Source: Sphingomonadales bacterium
Lineage (GTDB): Bacteria; Pseudomonadota; Alphaproteobacteria; Sphingomonadales; Sphingomonadaceae
Length of the DNA stretch: 25,971 nucleotides
Assembly (NCBI GenBank): GCA_027489295.1
Contig: JAIYAA010000007.1
Span: forward strand, 1 to 25,971
Direction of reading: 5' to 3'
Shown: piece by piece, positions 22,730 to 25,971 of the stretch
Numbering within the stretch: position 1 is the stretch's first letter
How the letters are laid out: every line of letters starts with the position of its first letter
Position numbers and translations under genes: made by a program
Notes under the pieces: model-generated
Seen by the model: only the letters and a program-made list of their open reading frames with translations
Databases searched by the model: none
Told to the model about the DNA's origin: nothing

Positions 22730-24805
22730 TCAGGCGGTGAGGATCAGCGCGTCGAGCGCCACCGCCCCGTCGGGGCGGGCGATCACCGGGTTGAGGTCGA
22801 TCTCGCGGATCGCGGGCGTACCGGCGAGCAGCCGGCCGAGCGTCTGTACGATCGAAGCCACCGCATCGAGGTCGACCGCCGGGCTGCCGCGATAGCCGTC
22901 CAGCAGCGCCGCACCCTTCAGCCGGCGGAGCGCTGCGACGATGTCCTCGCGGGTCAGGTCGGGCGGCAGCAGGCACACGTCCTTCATCAGCTCGGCGGTC
23001 ACGCCGCCCAGGCCGACCAGGATCACCGGCCCCCATTCGGGATCGTTGCGGGCGCCGACGATCAGCTCGACACCGCGTTCGCCCATCGCCTCGACCACCG
23101 CGCCGTCCAGCATGATGCCGGCATCATAGGCCGCGACATTGGCATAGAGTTTCCGCCAAGCGACCCGCAGCCCCGCTTCGTCGGCGATGGAGAGGAGCAC
23201 GCCGCCGGCGTCGCTCTTGTGGCTGAGCGCCACCGCCTGCGCCTTGAGCGCGACCGGATAGCCGACCCGTTCCGCGATCGCGACGGCCTCGTCCGGCGTG
23301 CGGGCGAAGTCGCCCGGCGGGAATGGGATGCCGAGCGGGGCGAGCGCACGCTTCGCCAGATATTCGGGGACGACGCCGCTGGGCAGGTCCAGCGCCACCG
23401 GCGCGCCCGCCGCCAGCGCCTGATGGCGTTCGGGCTCGAGCAGCCGCGTCAGCGCGCGGAAGGCGCGGTCCGCGGTGGGGAAATAGGGGACGTTCTCGGC
23501 ATGGAGCGCGGCGATCATCTCCGGGGGCACCGGCGCGCCTTCGTCCAGCCCGGCGAAGATCACCGGCTTGGTGGGGGCAAGCGTCCGCACCGCCTCGGTG
23601 ATCGGCGGGAACTTGCGCGCGCAGGTGCCGGCATCGGTCTGGATGATGCCGAGCACCACCGCAGCATAGGCCGGGTCGGCGAGCAGCGGGTCCAGCGTGC
23701 GGCGGTACAGGTCGGGATCGACCAGCGCCTGGGCGGTGAGGTCCATCGGGTTGGAAACGCCGATGAAGTCCGGCAGCGTCGCGCGGATCGCGTCATGGGT
23801 CGCGCCGCCGATCGCCGGAAGCGGCATGCCGATCCGCTCGGCAAGGTCGAGCGTCAGCGCCTTGAACGCGCCCGATTCCGCCAGGACCGCAACCCCGCCC
23901 TGCGGCAGCGATGGAGTGCGCGCGAGGATCTCGGCGACGTCGCCCAGCTCCTCCAGGCTCTCGACCACCACCACGCCGGCGCGGGTGACCTTGGTCTTCA
24001 TCAGCGACCAGTCGCCCGCCATCGCGCCGGTATGCGTCGCGGCGCTGTCGCGCGCGGCGCTCGACGTGCCGGGGTGGAGCAGCACGATCGGCTTGCCCGC
24101 CGCCTTGGCCCGCGCCGCCAGTTCCAGGAAGCGCGCCGGCTTGCGGAACTGCTCGACGATCATCGCGATCACGCGCGTGTTCGGCTCGTCGATCATCCAG
24201 GCGACATAATCCTCGACGCCGGAGGCCGCCTCGTTGCCGGTCGAGATCCAGGCGGAGACGCCGAGCTGCTTGGCCGTCAGCGTGGTGCCCAGCACCGCCG
24301 CCATCGCGCCGGACTGCGAGACGATGCCGACGCAGGGCAGGCCCGTCACGTCGAGCGGCGGCATCTCGACGAAGGTGAGGGGGACGCCGGCGACATTGTT
24401 GGTAAGGCCGAGGCAGTTCGGCCCTTCCACCACCATGCCGTGCGCGCGGGCGATGCGTGCCACTTCGGCCTGCGCCGCCAGCCCGTCCGCCCCGCCTTCG
24501 GCGAACCCGGCCGAGAAGATGATCGCGGCACCCACGCCGCGCGCGGCCAGCGCCCGGATCGCGTCGAGCACGGCAGGGCCTGGGATGGCGAGAATGGCGG
24601 CGTCGACGCCTTCCGGCAGCTGGTCGATCGAGGCGAGGCAAGGCCGCCCCTCGATCGTGTCGCGCTTCGGGTTGATCAGGTGGATGTCGCCCGCAAAGCC
24701 GTGGCGGACGAGGTTGGCGAGCACCGTCGCGCCCAGCGCGCCGGGTTTTTCGGAGGCGCCGACAATGGCGACCGAACGGGGGGTAAGCAGGCGGGCGAGA
24801 TCCAT
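22730..24805 (-). CDS. ferA: Feruloyl-CoA synthetase, ADP-forming acyl-CoA synthetase type
   Basis: A 691-residue single-chain enzyme of the NDP-forming acyl-CoA synthetase superfamily. An N-terminal CoA-binding Rossmann domain (RSVAIVGASEKPGALGATVL) is followed by a succinyl-CoA-ligase-like domain with GIVSQSGAMA, the phosphohistidine motif THTGAMAG (His258), and from about 475 an ATP-grasp domain with GYPVALKAQAVALSHKSDAGGV and VELIVGARNDPEWGPVILVG. SYK-6 FerA is of this unusual type (708 residues, related to pimeloyl-CoA synthetase), unlike the AMP-forming enzymes of pseudomonads. Flanked on both sides by hydratase/lyase genes, the assignment to ferulate, p-coumarate or caffeate activation is strong. 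Gaps of 35 and 34 bases to its neighbours indicate one operon. The ribosome binding site is weak. Confidence 0.88.
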   Translation of the reverse strand: MDLARLLTPRSVAIVGASEKPGALGATVLANLVRHGFAGDIHLINPKRDTIEGRPCLASIDQLPEGVDAAILAIPGPAVLDAIRALAARGVGAAIIFSAGFAEGGADGLAAQAEVARIARAHGMVVEGPNCLGLTNNVAGVPLTFVEMPPLDVTGLPCVGIVSQSGAMAAVLGTTLTAKQLGVSAWISTGNEAASGVEDYVAWMIDEPNTRVIAMIVEQFRKPARFLELAARAKAAGKPIVLLHPGTSSAARDSAATHTGAMAGDWSLMKTKVTRAGVVVVESLEELGDVAEILARTPSLPQGGVAVLAESGAFKALTLDLAERIGMPLPAIGGATHDAIRATLPDFIGVSNPMDLTAQALVDPDLYRRTLDPLLADPAYAAVVLGIIQTDAGTCARKFPPITEAVRTLAPTKPVIFAGLDEGAPVPPEMIAALHAENVPYFPTADRAFRALTRLLEPERHQALAAGAPVALDLPSGVVPEYLAKRALAPLGIPFPPGDFARTPDEAVAIAERVGYPVALKAQAVALSHKSDAGGVLLSIADEAGLRVAWRKLYANVAAYDAGIMLDGAVVEAMGERGVELIVGARNDPEWGPVILVGLGGVTAELMKDVCLLPPDLTREDIVAALRRLKGAALLDGYRGSPAVDLDAVASIVQTLGRLLAGTPAIREIDLNPVIARPDGAVALDALILTA

Positions 24806-24840
24806 TGCTGGCGTCCGTTTGTCAAAAGGGCAGGGGAAGA

Positions 24841-25677
24841 TCAGCTGCGCGCGCGATCCTTGTCGTACGCGCCGAGGCCGGGCTTGTAGCTCTTCTCGTC
24901 GATGAACTGGCGGATGCCTTCCTTGCGCCCTTCATTGTCGAAGCTGTTGGCGGCTTCCTGCGCACGGACCAGATAGTCCTCGGCATCGTCATAGCTCATG
25001 ATCGAGACGCGGCGGATGGCGTCCTTGGTGGCCTTGAGCGCCACCGGGTTCTTCTTCAGCAGCACGTTCGCCACTTCGGCGACGCGCGCCTTAAGCTTGT
25101 CGAGCGGCAGCGCCTCGTTGACCAGACCCCATTCGGCGGCCTTTTTGCCGTCGATATTCTCGCCCATCAGCGCGTGGTACATGGCGTTGCGGAACGAGGC
25201 GAGCTCGACCGCCACCTTGGTGGCACCGCCGCCGGGGAGGATGCCCCAGTTGATCTCGGACAGGCCGAACTGCGCCTCTTCCGCGGCAAAGGCGAGATCG
25301 CAGGCGAACAGCGGGCCATAGCCGCCGCCGAAGCACCAGCCATTGACCATCGCGATCGTCGGCTTCTGGTACCAGCGCAGCCGTCGCCACCAGCCATAGC
25401 TCTCGCGCTGCGCCTGACGCACGGCGCCCAAGCCGCCGGCTTCCGTCTCTCGGAAATATTCCTTGAGGTCCATGCCGGCGGACCAGGCGGCGCCTTCGCC
25501 GCTCAGCACCAGCACGCCGACATCGTCGCGGAATTCGAGGGCGTGGAGCACCTCCATCATGTCGCGGTTGAGCGTCGGCGACATGGCGTTGCGCTTCTCG
25601 GGGCGGTTGAATCGCACCCACGCGATTCCGCCTTCGACGTCGTAGGCCACGACGCCGTTGCTGCTCGTCTCGGTCAT
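24841..25677 (-). CDS. ferB: Feruloyl-CoA hydratase/lyase, copy A
   Basis: A 278-residue crotonase-fold enzyme, close in length to SYK-6 FerB (283). It carries KRNAMSPTLNRDMMEVL, WSAGMDLKEYFRETEA, KPTIAMVNGWCFGGGYGPL and LSEINWGI with the catalytic Glu141. EDYLVRAQ (Tyr235) matches the tyrosine that contacts the phenol in the Pseudomonas fluorescens enzyme (Tyr239 as I recall). The GLVNE motif is intact, unlike copy B. It converts feruloyl-CoA to vanillin and acetyl-CoA, and the p-coumaroyl analogue to 4-hydroxybenzaldehyde. It lies 17 bases after the vanillin dehydrogenase stop, with AAGGA before the ATG, and upstream of ferA. This copy is the more canonical of the two. Confidence 0.92.
   Translation of the reverse strand: MTETSSNGVVAYDVEGGIAWVRFNRPEKRNAMSPTLNRDMMEVLHALEFRDDVGVLVLSGEGAAWSAGMDLKEYFRETEAGGLGAVRQAQRESYGWWRRLRWYQKPTIAMVNGWCFGGGYGPLFACDLAFAAEEAQFGLSEINWGILPGGGATKVAVELASFRNAMYHALMGENIDGKKAAEWGLVNEALPLDKLKARVAEVANVLLKKNPVALKATKDAIRRVSIMSYDDAEDYLVRAQEAANSFDNEGRKEGIRQFIDEKSYKPGLGAYDKDRARS
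24869..24918 (-). repeat. 50-base identical block shared by the two hydratase/lyase genes (copy A)
   Basis: Identical to 21893-21942 in copy B and in the same orientation and reading frame. With ferA between them, the two copies could recombine and delete ferA, or exchange sequence by gene conversion. Confidence 0.85.
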
Positions 25678-25695
25678 GTGCAGTCCTTGGTTTGC

Positions 25696-25971
25696 TTAGA
25701 TCGGATAATGGCCGGGCTGGGTCTCGATCGTTATCCAGCGCAGCTCGGTGAAGGAATCGATGCCGGCCTTGCCGCCGAAGCGGCCATGGCCGCTGGCCTT
25801 GACGCCGCCGAAGGGCATCTGCGCCTCGTCGTGCACGGTGGGGCCGTTGATATGGCAGATGCCCGACTGGATCCGCCGCGCTACCCGCAGGCCGCGCGCG
25901 GTGTCGCGGGTGAAGACCGAGGCCGAGAGGCCGTATTCGCTGTCGTTGGCCAGCGCGATCGCCGCTTCCTC
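25696..25971 (-). CDS. vdh: Vanillin dehydrogenase (aldehyde dehydrogenase family), C-terminal part only
   Basis: Only the last 91 codons are in the window; the 5' part lies beyond the right edge. The visible portion has EEAAIALANDSEYGLSAS, GICHINGPTVHDEAQMPFGG, VKASGHGRFGGKAG and the terminal GHYPI, which match Vdh/LigV-type vanillin and benzaldehyde dehydrogenases. The active-site cysteine and glutamate are not in view. It would oxidise vanillin to vanillate, or 4-hydroxybenzaldehyde to 4-hydroxybenzoate, which is the step directly after the hydratase/lyase encoded 17 bases downstream. The operon promoter is therefore outside the window or still further upstream. Confidence 0.85.
   Translation of the reverse strand, partial: EEAAIALANDSEYGLSASVFTRDTARGLRVARRIQSGICHINGPTVHDEAQMPFGGVKASGHGRFGGKAGIDSFTELRWITIETQPGHYPI

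Noticed and set aside
24820..24825. Perfect TTGACA on the minus strand before ferA, as an internal promoter
   Set aside because: A -10 at the proper distance would fall at the first codons of ferA and no suitable hexamer is there.
22685..24889. Plus-strand open frame of 734 codons opposite ferA
   Set aside because: It mirrors the ferA coding frame with His/Arg/Asp-rich composition and no recognisable domain.
1..25971. Mobile elements, CRISPR arrays, tRNA or rRNA genes
   Set aside because: No transposase or integrase motifs, no regular short direct repeats, and no cloverleaf-like or rRNA sequence were seen; the only long repeat is the shared block of the two hydratase/lyase genes.

Overview
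The window is GC-rich, densely packed chromosomal DNA from an alphaproteobacterium, most likely a sphingomonad (Sphingomonas, Sphingobium or Novosphingobium). The basis is the gene content: a hydroxycinnamate operon with the ADP-forming type of feruloyl-CoA synthetase (as described for Sphingobium sp. SYK-6), a large TonB-dependent receptor inside a catabolic cluster, and a DUF1800/DUF1501 pair. The taxon is an inference; no rRNA or marker gene is present. I see no tRNA, rRNA, CRISPR array, insertion sequence or phage gene.

Layout. (1) 1-4780, plus strand: a tightly overlapping three-gene operon made of a GH127 beta-L-arabinofuranosidase (5' end cut by the window), a DpkA-like imino-acid reductase of the malate/L-lactate dehydrogenase-2 family, and an exported DUF885 putative metallopeptidase. 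(2) 4784-7860, minus strand: a DUF1800 lipoprotein followed by a Tat-exported DUF1501 protein. (3) 8043-14259, mixed strands: a small exported thioredoxin-like protein, a TPR-like protein with two TonB C-terminal-like domains, an exported lactonase-type beta-propeller, a DUF4403 lipoprotein and an exported PF00756 esterase. (4) 14291-21358, minus strand: a five-gene directon transcribed as aldehyde dehydrogenase, AraC regulator, TonB-dependent receptor, zinc alcohol dehydrogenase, HSL-type alpha/beta hydrolase. (5) 21438-21884, plus strand: a MarR regulator divergent from the aldehyde dehydrogenase, with a perfect 15-bp palindrome between them. (6) 21871-25971, minus strand: vanillin dehydrogenase (cut by the window), hydroxycinnamoyl-CoA hydratase/lyase copy A, feruloyl-CoA synthetase, hydratase/lyase copy B.

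How the parts may fit together. The right half reads as a funnel for plant or lignin phenolics. FerA activates ferulate or p-coumarate to the CoA thioester, the hydratase/lyases release vanillin or 4-hydroxybenzaldehyde plus acetyl-CoA, and vanillin dehydrogenase makes the benzoate. The adjacent directon offers an importer, an esterase, an aryl-alcohol-type dehydrogenase and an aldehyde dehydrogenase, which is the set needed to take an esterified cinnamyl-type alcohol to the cinnamic acid that FerA uses. A MarR regulator lies between the two arms; in SYK-6 the MarR protein FerC represses the fer operon. The left operon (arabinofuranosidase, imino-acid reductase, peptidase) could act on arabinosylated hydroxyproline-rich plant glycoprotein. 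The substrate assignments for the directon and the left operon are inferences.

No intergenic stretch exceeds 300 bases; the longest are 7861-8042 (182), 13191-13338 (148) and 10496-10627 (132). Sequence-level points worth attention are the MarR palindrome, a hairpin that would mask the ribosome binding site of the TonB-dependent receptor, a probable CTG start for the AraC gene, a nested inverted repeat at 10504-10565, and the two diverged hydratase/lyase copies flanking ferA.
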